Assembly: GCA_010645155.1 (NCBI GenBank)
Contig: CM021316.1
Location: 4,413,220 to 4,477,219 of the forward strand
Reading direction: 5' to 3'
Length of the DNA: 64,000 nucleotides
Source: Tigriopus japonicus
Taxonomy: Eukaryota > Arthropoda > Copepoda > Harpacticoida > Harpacticidae
The position numbers and the translations under genes were made by a program. Below, piece after piece: positions 11,092 to 22,152 of this stretch. A model generated the notes under the pieces. It was not told the DNA's origin. It saw only the letters and a program-made list of their open reading frames with translations, and made no database searches. Position 1 is the first letter of the stretch, and the number at the start of each line of letters is the position of its first letter.

Positions 11092-12870
11092 ATAGATGAT
11101 ATCTGTTCAATATCACAACCTCCATTGACCATTGTCTTTGAGTGGCACATCTAAATTTGACGGCACATATGACATAGTGCGTAACTTCATCCCGTTTGAA
11201 GCCATATTACTCTTGGCAACCCAAGAGTAGACTTTCTCCAAGCCATCAACTAGACTTTTTGAGTCCTGAACAATCCTCCCACATACTAATTTTGTGTCAT
11301 CAGCATATGAAGAACTACTGGGTTTTGTACCAAACTTCTAACGAGGAGCATTAAAGAGGATAAAAAGAACTGAAATGGAACCTTGAGGAACACCAGACTT
11401 GATACTTACATACATACATGCCACTAAATGATCCTTCAACAGTGACAATTTGCTTCCTTTCGCTCACGAAACTATCAATACAATTCAGCACCTTACCCTA
11501 GATCCTAAACTCTGTGAGTTGATTGAGCAAAAGACCATGATCAACTTTATAAAAGGTCTTGGCAAAGTCATGATCGACTACGTCAACTGACTCGTGCAAG
11601 CCCGTCAATGATTTGTTCAATATGGTCAGCCAATTGGGCGACTGTACCAAAATGGGCTCGAACACCATGCTGTCCAGGGGGAAATGACATCATGGACTTC
11701 CAAATAGTCTACAAGTTTGGACTTCATGATCTTTTCAAAGACCTTTTCAATACTGGAAGTCAGAGAAATGGGCCTATGATTACTAGGGAGCGACTTATTT
11801 TGAACTTGTCTTTAATTATTGGAACAACATGGGCTACTTTTAGCGAAGAGGGAAACTTACCCAGATCCAAGATTCGACGCATCAAGTAAGAGAAAACAGG
11901 GAAAAACATTTGAAGCTTCGAAAAACCCAAATGTGAAAAGTGAGCATTTCATCAGAAACTGAGATGTCACACCATCGGGTTCAGGAGAGCTCGAGGGCTC
12001 TAACTAATCTTTGCTTGGACCATATCCAATTTGCTTGGGAGGCTACCTCCAACAAATTGGTTTGAAATACGTCGAAGTCCATTTGTAGTCTGACAACTCC
12101 TTTTATTTTGTATTGTATGGTGGGACGACTCCAGCACTTCCTTAGGTGCATAAGGAGCAATCCTAATAGGAGATAAAACTCACATTTACGAGTAGAAAGA
12201 TCAAGTTGTTTGAAGAACTTCTTTTTTAAACATTGGAATTCTAGACAATGGCCCGCCTTTTGGGGCCATTTCTGGAATACATAGAAACAAACAAACCTCA
12301 TCAAAAATTAACATCAGCCTATTTGTGGCTTCATGAATGGATGGTTCATGCTTCAGAGTTGAAATCAAATCCAATGCCCCCAATCTTTCGACAATAAGGG
12401 GCCAGTGTTCATCTTTGAAATTAACTTTGCCAGACCTACCTTTTGTGCAGGTTTAACTCTAGAGCTCACCAACTTTTGAGTAATGGTCAACCATCTTTCG
12501 AGAATGTTATGATCTTACAAGTTACTAGGCCAACATGGACATACTGGATCAGGGTCATTGGAAAAACTAAGTCAAGAACATTCTTTGCTCTGGTTGCTAG
12601 TTGCTACACCTACGCGTTGAGAGAGATTATGCAAGATCGCAAACTCTTCCAATTTATTTAAAGACAGCTATACCGTCTTCGAAATGGGTATGTACCCATC
12701 CGGACTAAACTCTCATTTTACCATGCTAGCCGGAACATTGAAGTCACCAACTACATCTCTAATCTTGTGAATTGAAGATCTGATAGAAATGAAGAAGAGC
12801 TACAAGAAGGTGGCCGATAAATAGTCACAACCGTAAGATCAGGAGCCTTCTTTTAAATTGGTTGTGGATT
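11092..12870 (-). pseudogene. Non-LTR retrotransposon (CR1/Jockey-like) endonuclease and reverse transcriptase relic
   Basis: Read on the minus strand from 12870 downward, pieces of an endonuclease appear (VVTIYRPPSCS, DFNVPAS, NDPDPV, DHNILERWL). Then comes reverse transcriptase: NHRPISLTSSIEKVFEKIMK, FAKTFYKVDHGLLLNQL (about 11533-11573), SFVSERKQIVTVEG, and catalytic YADDTKLVCGR (YADD at 11296-11307). Several stops and frameshifts are present and the GVPQG block is damaged, so no active protein is possible. The protein sense continues at 9026-8640 beyond the inserted element. Confidence 0.85.
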
Positions 12871-12908
12871 TTCTATTACCGCTACAAGGAATGCGATTCC
12901 CTGTAATC

Positions 12909-13157
12909 AAGGATTTCTCCCGACAGCTTCAATCCGATCCCAACAGGATTCGAACCTACACCGTCTGGGGAAGCACTTACACTCGGCACTTTTAAGAACG
13001 CACTAGTACGCGTGGCCACTCTGGCTTCCTTAAAGGATTTCTCCCGACAGCTTCAATCCGAACCCCAACAGGATTCGAACCTACGCCGTCTAGGGAAGCA
13101 CTTACACTCGGCACTTTTCAGAACGCCCTAGTACGCGTGGCCACTCTGACTTCCTTT
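12909..13157 (-). repeat. Tandem pair of tRNA-Leu/Ser-like SINE units
   Basis: Two copies of a 124-bp unit (12909-13032 and 13033-13157) lie head to tail. On the minus strand each starts GTCAGAGTGGCCACGCG and contains a perfect B box, GGTTCGAATCC, with a spacing and long variable region like class II tRNAs. The cloverleaf is degraded and there is no anticodon arm I trust, so these are SINE-like relics rather than tRNA genes. A more decayed relative lies near 63370-63440. Confidence 0.65.
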
Positions 13158-13391
13158 ATGTGAAATAAAAAATGTAATGTTTCCTAATGTGCCTTGATGT
13201 GACAAATTAGAACTTCTACTTTTCCATTCGACATTTGAACATGACTTTCTTGACACATAGACATACGCCCCCATGTGGCGAAATGGGATTATCAGGCCGT
13301 ATTCTATCACAACGAAGAAGCCTAACACCAGCTATCTCTACTTCTTCATCTAAAACTCCAGAGGTGAGTTTTTTAAACGAACTAGCTCGGA
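13158..13391. other. Short intergenic stretch
   Basis: I see nothing beyond chance frames between the SINE pair and the solo foldback arm. Confidence 0.4.
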
Positions 13392-13600
13392 GCAAGAAGC
13401 ACTAAATTTCTGGAGTGAGAGGCTAACGGTGAGAATTATGATTTCCAGAAGGATTTGCTCAACTGCGTTCTTCTACCAATGAGACCTTTATTAGACAACG
13501 CATTTAAATTATCAGCTCAATCGATTGCCAGAGTGAAAAGATATGCCTTCTCAAACTTATGTATTGGAGAGAGCATAGATCGAATGAGTTAGCCCTTTCG
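13392..13600. repeat. Solo arm of the foldback element found at 28869-29319
   Basis: The segment from GCAAGAAGCAC through GAATTATGATTTCCAG and GCCTTCTCAAACTTATGTA to AGCCCTTT matches the left arm of the palindromic element at 28869-29319. The second arm is missing, so this is either a deletion product or a single-arm family member. Confidence 0.7.
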
Positions 13601-14017
13601 TCAAACGCTTGAACAATTTTGTGATGACTAGGGCCCAGATTTGAACTTGATCTTTTCGGGCCAAAAAATTGATTTTTAAATTGGTCAAAATTGGAAAATA
13701 ATTCATCAAAATCATAAAATACTTGATCAAAACTGTACAATAATTGACTTCAATTTTAGAAAACGAAAGAAATATGATTACATTGACTTGAAAATTGCAA
13801 TAAAAAGTTGAAGAGTACATGATTGAAGCAAAAATGGAGCTTGAATAAACCAATCCTAAATTACAAATTAGGTTTTAACAAAGTTGCATAATCCGTTTCC
13901 ATTATGAAGTAAATAAACAAAGGGTTCTAGAGTAGGTGACGCTCACCATACATCAAACCCTCTGGTCAGCACAGAAAAGTTTACACTGTTGAGGGGTTAC
14001 TTTTTCAAGAGACATAA
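13601..14017. other. AT-rich stretch without recognisable features
   Basis: Only low-complexity sequence and short chance frames are present on the minus strand. No element ends are seen. Confidence 0.4.
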
Positions 14018-14271
14018 GGTCGGTTGTTGAGGTAGTTTTGAAGTATAGTAGAAACATACCTTGAAACAAAAAAGAAGCATGAAAGAAGCATATGAGGCGA
14101 AGTAGAAGTAACCATATTCGATCAAGTTTCGTTACATAAGCTGCGATTGAAAAACGCAGCTTACGTAGCGAAACTTGATCGAGCATGATTATTTCTACTC
14201 CATCTCATGTGCCTCTTTTGTGTTTCCAGGTATGCTTCTACTATACTTCCAAACTACCTCAACAACTGACC
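14018..14271. repeat. Near-complete 254-bp palindrome (hairpin)
   Basis: Arms 14018-14145 and 14155-14271 pair along almost their whole length around a small loop (GATTGAAAAACG). The outer ends are GGTCGGTTGTTGAGGTAG and CTACCTCAACAACTGACC. This is either a foldback MITE or a source of a long hairpin RNA. The left arm at 14028 starts with TGAGGTAGT. Confidence 0.8.
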
Positions 14272-15099
14272 TATAGTATTGGGGGAATGGACAGAGGTTG
14301 GGTTTAAAGATGCTGAAGAACATTTTTTCATTTTTTTCAAATACAGGAAGAACTTGTCTTTAAACTGTTTTGTAAACATTTCTTTGTGCATTATTTTATG
14401 TTCTACATGTAGACTTGTTTGAAGAAAAATCACTATTCGTTTTGCCTGATGGTTTGCCTAGCTATAATAAAATAATAGAACTGTTAAAATTACTTTATCT
14501 CAAGTTGCCAAAAAGGGGTTGTCGAGAGTGGTTTATGGAATAAAAAACGTTTTCAAAACGTTCACTTTTTTGCTTTACCTTTGTTTTTTTAGTCTATAGA
14601 GTCCTTTAAGCGGAACCGCTAAGATAGAAATCACGTGCAACCTTTGAGCTTGGTAACACAAAATTTCTGATTTTACGTAACGTATCCAATATTTATTGGG
14701 AAGTTAGAAAATGGATCAATTTTTCGTGTCAGGGTTCAATTTTGGGAGCTGTATTAGTACGGTGACCTCCCAGTCTTATTTACTGTGACCTTCCAGTCAA
14801 CTGTTCATTAAAGGACCGTATAGCTGGAAAAGCGTAGATGTAGGTTAAAACCCCTAACTTGTTAAATTTAACACTAGATTGTGAAGTGGCGGAGCAAGTG
14901 ACAAACCATTTTTGGAAGAAGAAATATAATTTACTTAGCAAAAAAAACAGCCACAAAATCCAGGTCACATCATGGAAATAGAATTTCAAGTTAAGAAGTA
15001 GGTGGAAAGAATTGAGTTTTGTGGCGTGCTCGCTTATGAGCAACTGCGTCGCTCACTACTCTTCCCCCAAGCTATGCATATAAACCCCTTTCTATGTCA
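14272..15099. other. Stretch without recognisable genes
   Basis: AT-rich sequence with T-runs near 14320 and 14590. Frames are short and show no domain. Confidence 0.4.
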
Positions 15100-15107
15100 A
15101 ATAGAAC

Positions 15108-16389
15108 CAGGGCTGCCAGATGGCGGTTTGGCCCGCCAGATTTTAGTGTTTCTGGCGGTTTGAGGCCTCGTCTGGCGGCGAGATTTTTTTTTTGGCGGGA
15201 CGGAAAAATCTGGCGGTATTCTGGCGGTTTACGTTACAGTCTGGCGTTGGGAAATTTATGTTTGGCGAGGAAGAACATTTCGACAAGTTTCTGGCGGTAT
15301 TTAACTGAAAATCGTGAAATTTGGCGTATTTTCTTTGATTTGTAGGATTAGTAGAAACACAGTAGTGTCACACTGTTCTAGCAGAATTCAGCATAACAGA
15401 GCTAGAGCTCAAAGTTACAGCATTGGTTACAAAAAATAATGTGACCATTTTTGGCCCAGCTTATTCGTTTTCCTCTTTTTTATGTTAACTTTCCTCCAAT
15501 TTCAGATAGACAACCAAAAGTAGCGCTTTTAATAATCATCACTTATACATCCTGATATTAAAATCTTATAATTAATATAAGAGAGTGCTGGGCTGTTGAA
15601 ACTAGTATTGGTAAGCTTGAAGATTTTAGCAAATAGAAGATGCTTTTCAAGCTGAAAACGGGGCAAGCAAAATGCGCTAGATTGGAAAAAAATGTGCTGG
15701 CATTGTAAAGAAGGTGTGTTGGGATGAAAAAAATAAATGCTTGAATGGTAAACAAAGTGTATTGGAATGGCAAATCAATTTATTGCAATGACAAACTCAA
15801 ATGTCAAAGAAAGTGAAGAGTTTTTAAGCAAAAACAAAAAATGTTTAAAAAATACAATTTTGCGTTTCTGTTGGCTAAAACATGGCTAATGAAGCGCAAG
15901 AAATGCCAAAAAATCAAACTTTGTAAATATATGGGTAAAAGGCCAAACAAATAATACAAAAAATTTCCAAATATTTCAACTACTTACAAAAACACATTTT
16001 TAGGGTACGAAACCTTTCGAAAGTTTCACACTCATGATTATTAGCTTGAATATGATGGTGGTTTGCTTTATTTTTTGTCTTATTTGGTCTTACTGATAAA
16101 CTCAAATTCAAAGTCTCTTTCTATCTAAATGAGAGCAAATGTGTGCGAAAAATGTGTCTTATTAAACTGGATCAACCCGAAGGATGCTTGATAAGTTCAA
16201 CCAAGCAATCTTTATTGATGAAAGGTTAGTGCATGACATGTCTCCTCTAGAACAAATACATAATGAAGGAACTGGAATCAGGCGTTATTCTGGCGGTTTT
16301 TTGAAAAAAATCTGGCGGCGAATTTCGATATCTGGCGTTTTTGACAGGGTGATCTGACGTTTTTGGTCTCCAATTACCTGGCAGCCCTG
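15108..16389. mobile_element. Non-autonomous hAT element, CAGGGCTGCCAG family, copy 1
   Basis: The termini are CAGGGCTGCCAG and CTGGCAGCCCTG, flanked by an exact 8-bp target duplication AATAGAAC (15100-15107 and 16390-16397). Both ends carry clusters of the word TCTGGCG/CTGGCGG, about a dozen near the left end and several near the right, the expected layout of subterminal transposase-binding sites. The 1282-bp body has no transposase; the frames covering the left end are only read-through of the repeats. A 1638-bp copy lies at 51505-53142. Confidence 0.92.
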
Positions 16390-16489
16390 AATAGAACCAG
16401 TATGAAGTACATCTCTCTACTCACTATATGTCGTGTGGCCTCGCGGCTACTCGGCGTGTTACAGTTTTGATTTGTTTGAAGACATTGAA

Positions 16490-16796
16490 AACTTTCTGTA
16501 CGCCCAAAGCAATTGGAATTTGCCAAATTTTGCCCAAAAATTGAATCTCGACAAATTTAGCCAAATGTTTCCGCCAAAATCTGAGAAATGAGTCTCGCTT
16601 TTACATGAAAATGCGAAACAAAATGAAAATTTTCCCCAAAAGCCAAAAAACTTGATTTTGGCTAAATTTTGCCGAAAAAAATGATAATGACTGAGTGGAG
16701 AAGACACATAGTACATAGGATTTTTTGACAAGTCGGCAATCAATTTTTGAATCATCCAAATTATTCAAGCCTTACCAATGTGATTATTGGGGTAAA
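16490..16796. other. Stretch with repeated GCCAAA words
   Basis: Low-complexity sequence with many GCCAAA/GCCCAAA words. It resembles the subterminal region of a hAT-like element, but no termini or duplications are found. Confidence 0.3.
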
Positions 16797-17235
16797 TATT
16801 CAGAGGGTGAGGCATGGCGTAGTGCGTACTGCGTCGGTTTGTCGTGCGGAAGGCTGGGGTTCGATCCTGGCTGACTGCCACTCTCCAAACTCAACTCTTC
16901 GGAGTCAAAACTTAGCATTTGAACCGTCTTTCAATGCAAAAATCAAATCTGCAAACTCAACTCTTCGGAGTCAAAATTTAGCGTTGAACTGTCTTTCAAT
17001 GCAAAAATAGGCAAGCCCCGTTTCGATCCCGGGCTTGCCGAGTTCTAGTGACCTGTGGTATTCAGTTACATGCAGTAGTCACGGCCCTTGACGGCTTAAA
17101 TGGGCGAACCTGGGGTCATTCCCGAGGGTGAGGTAAAAATTAATGCTTGTTGGCTTGTCCAAGTGGAGCGGCAATATCCCCATACGGCGGACAGCCTCTA
17201 TCAGATCGCAGCTGCGAAGCTGCATTCTGACTCCA
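16797..17235 (+). repeat. tRNA-derived SINE with internal 66-bp duplication
   Basis: The head has an A-box-like TGGCGTAGTGCG near 16815 and a B box GGTTCGATCC at about 16858-16867. The body then duplicates a 66-bp unit (16886-16951 and 16952-17010) that includes CAACTCTTCGGAGTCAAAA. A second B-box-like GTTTCGATCCCG sits in a perfect-stem hairpin GGCAAGCCC/GGGCTTGCC at about 17010-17039. The more GC-rich tail with AGATCGCAGCTGCGAAGC ends near 17235. No A tail is visible. It is typical of a polymerase III-derived retroposon. Confidence 0.7.
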
Positions 17236-17343
17236 CCACAAACAAACAATGTGATTATTGATCAGTTTTTTTTGCTGCTTGTGTGCTTTAAAAGTGACAA
17301 ATTCACAGACCTGTGGACAAAATGTCACTTATACAACAAAGAC

Positions 17344-17422
17344 TCTCACTTATAAACGACACAAAAATTAATTCAAGGTTGCGTGAGCAAAAAAGGGCAA
17401 AGTTCCGTTGTGAGGTGGGGAA
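17344..17422. repeat. Left arm of a 79-bp inverted repeat (partner 19695-19773)
   Basis: The arms match almost perfectly in reverse, for example AAGTTCCGTTGTGAGGTGGGG. They enclose about 2.3 kb that includes the hAT element at 17686, so they may be the ends of an older element into which the hAT inserted. Confidence 0.75.
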
Positions 17423-18135
17423 TACAAGATTCCTACCTTTAATGCGTTGGCTTTATATTACTTTCACTCTTTTCGTTTAAACATGATGTTTTGCGTATTC
17501 TTTTGGCAAACTATTTTGTTTTCAAAAGTTTTTGTAAATCAATTTTAAATGTGCGAAAATGGCCTCTGAACTTCCCTGCTCCTTCAACAAGATGGGGCTG
17601 CTTGACATACCACACAGTTTGTTCAAAATTATTGTCTTTTCTCATTTCTGAGACAAGGATAAATGTCCTCATTCATCTCCAGGCCTAGGGATGGGTGACA
17701 CCGGCAATTTTGACCTCGACACCGACACCGACACCGGAAGGTTGAAACCGACACTGACACCGACACCGGTGTCAAAGTTTCCCATCGACACCGTGGTGTC
17801 GACACCGACACCAAGAACGACACCGACACCAGTAATTCATATTAGAATTTGGGGTTTAAAAATCATCATCCTAAGTTTTATCAAATACATAACAAGTTCC
17901 AACCTTTTTTGGTGGCCCTTAACCTCAAATGAAGGGTAAGCAACATAACTTTCCCGTTTGGAATTTTTTACAAGTAGGGTCCAGAATTATATTTTTTCGT
18001 AGTATTTCCCAAACTTTTCTAATATTTTGGTTGTTTAAAGGAAAAAATCTATTGGGGAAATTGAAATTTCTATTGTTAAATCCGGTTTGTGTCAAGTGTG
18101 CCTCCAACAACAACTAATTAGATTTTAATTAACCT

Positions 18136-18451
18136 TGATCAAAATTTCAGCTGATTCCACAAAATAAGCGCCTTTTGCGGTCGTATTGAGACATAGTTCC
18201 CAGCTAGAGAGTGGTTTTTAATGCCACTTTTGGCAAAACTTTGGAGAAATAGGTTTATCCTTAGATGCTTACATTTCTTTGCAATGGCATTTTGTTATCA
18301 AAATCGTACATTTCGGAGAAATGTTGATTTCAAGAATATCTTGAACGGTTTGCCAAAGAGTGGCATTAAAACACACTCATTAGCTGGCAACTATGTCTCA
18401 ATCTGACCGCAAGAGGCGCTTATTTTGTGGAATCAGCTGAAATTTTGTTCA
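18136..18451. mobile_element. Palindromic MITE nested in the hAT element
   Basis: The outer about 80 bp of each side pair, from TGATCAAAATTTCAGCTGAT to its complement at 18430-18451, and include GGCGCTTATTTTGTGG and GAGACATAGTT. The inner part also pairs loosely (GCCACTTTTGGCAAA with TTTGCCAAAGAGTGGC). Target duplications are not clear. It is non-coding. Confidence 0.75.
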
Positions 18452-18489
18452 GGGTTCATTGCCAAACACTTATTTGATAGATTGGTGTA

Positions 18490-18630
18490 CGCACACAAAA
18501 AAGCCAAATAATGGCTTAGTATTAAATATTTATGAATATATGGCTTTTTTCCAAATATTTGGTTTCTTTTGAAGAAAATGAGCATCAAATACTTTGCCAC
18601 TTTTTAGCAAATGTTTTTCCGGGACCTGCT
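18490..18630. repeat. Repeat, inverse partner of 6948-7090
   Basis: The complement of this segment matches 6948-7090, including TTTCTTCAAAAG and the GG[GA]CCCGGAAAAA end. It lies inside the hAT element. Confidence 0.55.
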
Positions 18631-19694
18631 TATGACATTGCGGAAACTAAACGGCTTGAAATGGTTTCATAGTCGTTTTGAGGTAGAAAAGCCATTTAAG
18701 AAATGACAAACGCTTTGGAGACCCATGGTGATGTTGAGTATCAAAAGTTTATTCGTCTGCTTAATCAAGATGTCCTTGGCTTAATGCATGAGCAAAATTT
18801 TTATTCAAATTCCCCAAAAACATAATTGAATGTAAGTGATTTAACATTTCTTTGCAATTTATTGTTAAATTTCCTTATGGACAATGTTATCTGCAATATT
18901 GTCATTTTAGGTACCTAGACATTTAAATTTCATTGAACTTAATTATCAAATTGTGCTTTAAAAGTTTTATTTAAGTGTTACTGAAATATGAAAGGAGGAA
19001 GATCCATTTTTCTAGGCCAATAATGATGTTTGTATTCCCTATGATAAGGTCAGTTGAAATTTGTACTTCAAGACATTCATCACGGAGATCAGTCTGGACA
19101 GACCCAGACATTCTTCACAAAAATCAAAATAAATTGTAGGTAAACTTAAATTGGAGAGAGGGGAAAATAGGTTTACATTTCACAATACCCTGCTTTGCAA
19201 GCCTTTCAATGTAATTTTTGCGCGATTTGCGGAACTTTCGGAAAAAACTCACGAAACCTTAAAACGTCGACACCAGAAACCTGGTGTCGACACTGACACC
19301 GAAATCCAAAAAAGCCGGTGTCGGTGTCGACACCTCGACACCGACACCGGCTTCTCGCCCACCCCTATCCAGGCCTCAATTGGATGAAAATTTCCATCTA
19401 GTCCATTCTGAAGAGGCTTTGGGTCAAACTGATTAAGGTACAAGCCTGTGGGAATATTGAAGGCCGTGGTGAAGACCAAAGGTGGCCATTATGTAAATCG
19501 AACTTTTGTTTGCCTAGGTAATGCATCTGGGATTGTAGTTATGTGACAACGCCTTTGATTGAATGGATGAATTTTAGGCGATATACCCTGTAGAATCAAA
19601 GGTGACACGGCATTCTGGCGAAAGTTGGTTTCTCTACCTTAAATGAGAAGCAAATTTAACATTGGAGAAGCAATGTTTACATTCTGGCAAAGTC

Positions 19695-19773
19695 TTCCCC
19701 ACCTCACAACGGAACTTTGCCCTTTTTTGCTCACGCAACCTTGAATTAATTTTTGTGTCGTTTATAAGTGAGA
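19695..19773. repeat. Right arm of the 79-bp inverted repeat (partner 17344-17422)
   Basis: Reverse complement of 17344-17422. See that entry for the possible older element it bounds. Confidence 0.75.
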
Positions 19774-20930
19774 CAACAAAGTCAGAGAGACCATCAAACT
19801 CATCAAGTGTGCCATGTGTACAAACAATTTCCATGCGTAAACAAGCTTCACAATGCACTGAGTATCCAACACTGAAAATCATCTGAAAGGTTGTCCTAAA
19901 AGTTTAATTTCAAAACTATGAGAATTGTCATGTTGTTGAGTTTGGATTTTGTGTTCATTGCTTAACATTTTCCATCCAAGTCTTGTTTCTTGGCCACTAT
20001 GACTTTCCTATCTCAAATGTTTTGCCTTGTATTGTCTGCCATTTTGAATCCATTTCTCATGATAAATGAACGGCCTTACTATACTATTGTTCAGTTCTTG
20101 TAATTTTAACTCAGAAAGGCTTTGATCAGAATTATCCAAAGAGCAACATTATTAGTAAACTTGAAGAGGGAACATTTTGCTCCTCTTCATCATTGTTATC
20201 ATTGCAGATTGAAACTCATATTTCTCAACTTTTGTCGATCGCAATAAAAAAGGCCTTCTAAATCAATAAATTGCCTATGATGTGCAAAAACAAAATTAAT
20301 CTTTTTTTCAAAGCAAGAATACATTTGGGCCCAAAAATGTCTTACAAAGGAGACGCCCTTCTTATGATTGGGAAAGAAGGAAAATGGATACAAACCATGC
20401 CGTAACTCAATTGGCTATTTCTCTCATATTCCATGGGGGAAAATTCTAATTATTACATTTTCTTCTTGCCAAGACTTTGCCAATTGTGTGGTATCACTGA
20501 AAGTGGAATGCTATTGAAATCATTTTTTTCCGGAAGTAAGCACCCGTGACCAGTTCCTCACCACACCAATGAGATGGGGGCTTCAGATGTACAAATTAAT
20601 GTGCGTTTAAAAATATATTTGTTTCAAAATAATTGAGTCGTAGGGCAATTAAATGATTAGTAGTGGATGAAAGATTTGGACACCCTGGTGGAGAGAATGA
20701 TATGGTTGGGAGCAAAGAGGGAGAGCGGGAAAAAACGAGTTAGGAAGAGGAGAGTTTTGAAAAGACGGGAGAAAAATAAAGACGTGCAAAAGACCAAAGG
20801 TTTGAATTATTATCGTGTCGGAGTGATTATAACCGCTAGGATACAGTCCATTAGAAGGGAAGAGAAATCGGTTAAGGTTTAGTATTGGTGAGAAATCTTC
20901 CAGGGACGGAACGATTAATTATTTCAAGCA
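19774..20930. other. Stretch without a supported gene
   Basis: Mostly AT-rich. A purine-rich frame at 20667-20882 is rich in Arg/Lys/Glu codons but has no recognisable domain, and it may be composition only. Confidence 0.35.
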
Positions 20931-21359
20931 ATGGAGGACCATCAAGAGGACTTCGTAGCTACCATGGAGGCTGGCGGAAGGGCCGCCATTGAAGTCGAGC
21001 TCATGAAGGTCAAGAAATCCATCAGCGTGGAAAAGCGGTTCATCACGCTCCAAATCAAGAATCTGGACGAATGGTTACGCCATGACAAGCAGGTGTCCCG
21101 GACTCTTTTGCGGATGAAGAGCAAGGAATTGGAGACCACCATGGAGCGGCTTGAAAGTACGGGCAGAGAGGTCCTGGTCCTGGACTTGTCCGAAGAAGAT
21201 GCGAGCTTTTTGGCGAGTTATGTCGAAACGGAGAAAGATCGAGTTCAGTCAATGTTAGCGGCCGTACAGGATAACATTAATGAGCGAGAAGACGAGACCA
21301 GCACTTCCTTTCAGGAGACACGGAGATCCGCCAATTCAAGAATGTCGTGGGTGGGATAA
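20931..21359 (+). CDS. Unidentified coiled-coil-like protein, 142 codons
   Basis: An ATG-initiated frame with base composition clearly richer in G+C than its surroundings. The product is acidic and helical throughout, with a heptad-like run around residues 55-115 (for example KELETTMERLESTGREV), and no signal peptide or membrane segment. A second frame, 21347-21622, overlaps its end and has a similar charged composition (MEGTKKKNDQEPELGAEQ), so the two may be one gene interrupted by a frameshift near 21345. I recognise no family. A retrotransposon gag-like N-terminus or a young host gene are both possible; neither is supported by a motif. Confidence 0.4.
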   Translation: MEDHQEDFVATMEAGGRAAIEVELMKVKKSISVEKRFITLQIKNLDEWLRHDKQVSRTLLRMKSKELETTMERLESTGREVLVLDLSEEDASFLASYVETEKDRVQSMLAAVQDNINEREDETSTSFQETRRSANSRMSWVG

Positions 21360-21625
21360 AACAGTCTTACAACGAGAAGGAAGTGCAGATGGAGGGGACC
21401 AAGAAGAAGAATGATCAGGAACCGGAACTTGGAGCCGAACAAGATATTCGACAAGCAATGGGGGCCAAAAAACTCGGAGAACGTATAGCCGAGTTTGATG
21501 AGCTCAGCGCGGTCTTGGGCGTAAGAGAGAGTGGATCCAACTGGATGGCTAATCCCTCGTTGGGTGCTAGTTTCTGGCTTGGGCTTGGTTTAAAAAACAG
21601 TTTTAAAGGAGAAGCTGGTCAATAA
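21347..21625 (+). pseudogene. Possible continuation of the 20931 frame after a frameshift
   Basis: This 92-codon frame overlaps the end of the previous one and keeps the same charged, helical and G+C-rich character until about residue 65, after which it becomes Gly/Ser/Leu-rich. It is listed because it may be the true C-terminal part of the upstream protein. No domain is recognised and no intron boundary is convincing. Confidence 0.3.
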
Positions 21626-21830
21626 AAACAAAAAGTTTGAGAACCCCTGACTTTGATTGTTGCATTTGACTATGGAAAAGTCTATTTGATCCATGACATA
21701 CCACGCATATAACCAAAATACCACGCTCAGCCGTGGACCACGGAACTACTTAAATCAAGAAATCCTTGGCTCAGCTTATTATGGACCAAGGCCAATGGGC
21801 CAAAGGCCAACTATTGAAAATGTTCAAATC

Positions 21831-22152
21831 TAGTGATGGACCGAAAGCGCTTTCGGCCGAAATTTCGGTTTCGGTTTCGGTTATGCCTATTGAAACCGAA
21901 AGCAGACAAGCACTATATAAAATGGAGTTTGACAACAAAATCGAAAAACAATTGGTCCAAAAACCTCTGAAATTTAAGTTTTAAGATTTTTCAAAATTTG
22001 CGACTACCCAACATCAAACACATTCTAATTTTTAAGGCGGATTTTGCATTTGAACAATTTTGTAAACAGTGAAAACTGCTTTCGGTTTCGGTTAAGCCCT
22101 CTTTCGGCCGAAACTTTCGGTTTCGGTTATGAGCCCTTTTGGTCCATCACTA
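21831..22152. mobile_element. hAT-type MITE, TAGTGATGGACCGAAAG family, copy 1
   Basis: The ends are TAGTGATGGACCGAAAG and CTTTTGGTCCATCACTA. Both ends carry runs of TTTCGGTTTCGG / CCGAAA words as subterminal repeats. It matches 24514-24853 in the same orientation. The target duplication is not clean here. It is 322 bp and non-coding. Confidence 0.85.

Larger units (their letters stand above)
17686..19367. mobile_element. Non-autonomous hAT element with GACACC subterminal arrays
   Basis: The ends TAGGGATGGGTG and CGCCCACCCCTA are near-perfect inverted repeats and resemble Ac-like hAT termini. The exact 8-bp target duplication TCCAGGCC is at 17678-17685 and 19368-19375. The first and last about 110-140 bp are packed with CGACACCGACACC words and their complements, a family-specific subterminal array. 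The 1682-bp interior carries a further palindromic insertion (18136-18451) and a repeat shared with 6948-7090. No transposase is present. Confidence 0.92.

Noticed and set aside
15094..15345. 83-codon frame with WRFGPPDFSVSGGLRPRL
   Set aside because: It is read-through of the TCTGGCG subterminal words; the similar frame at 51440-51729 arises the same way.
16797..17235. Functional tRNA gene
   Set aside because: B box is good but no cloverleaf with anticodon arm and acceptor pairing forms; the body and internal duplication are SINE-like.
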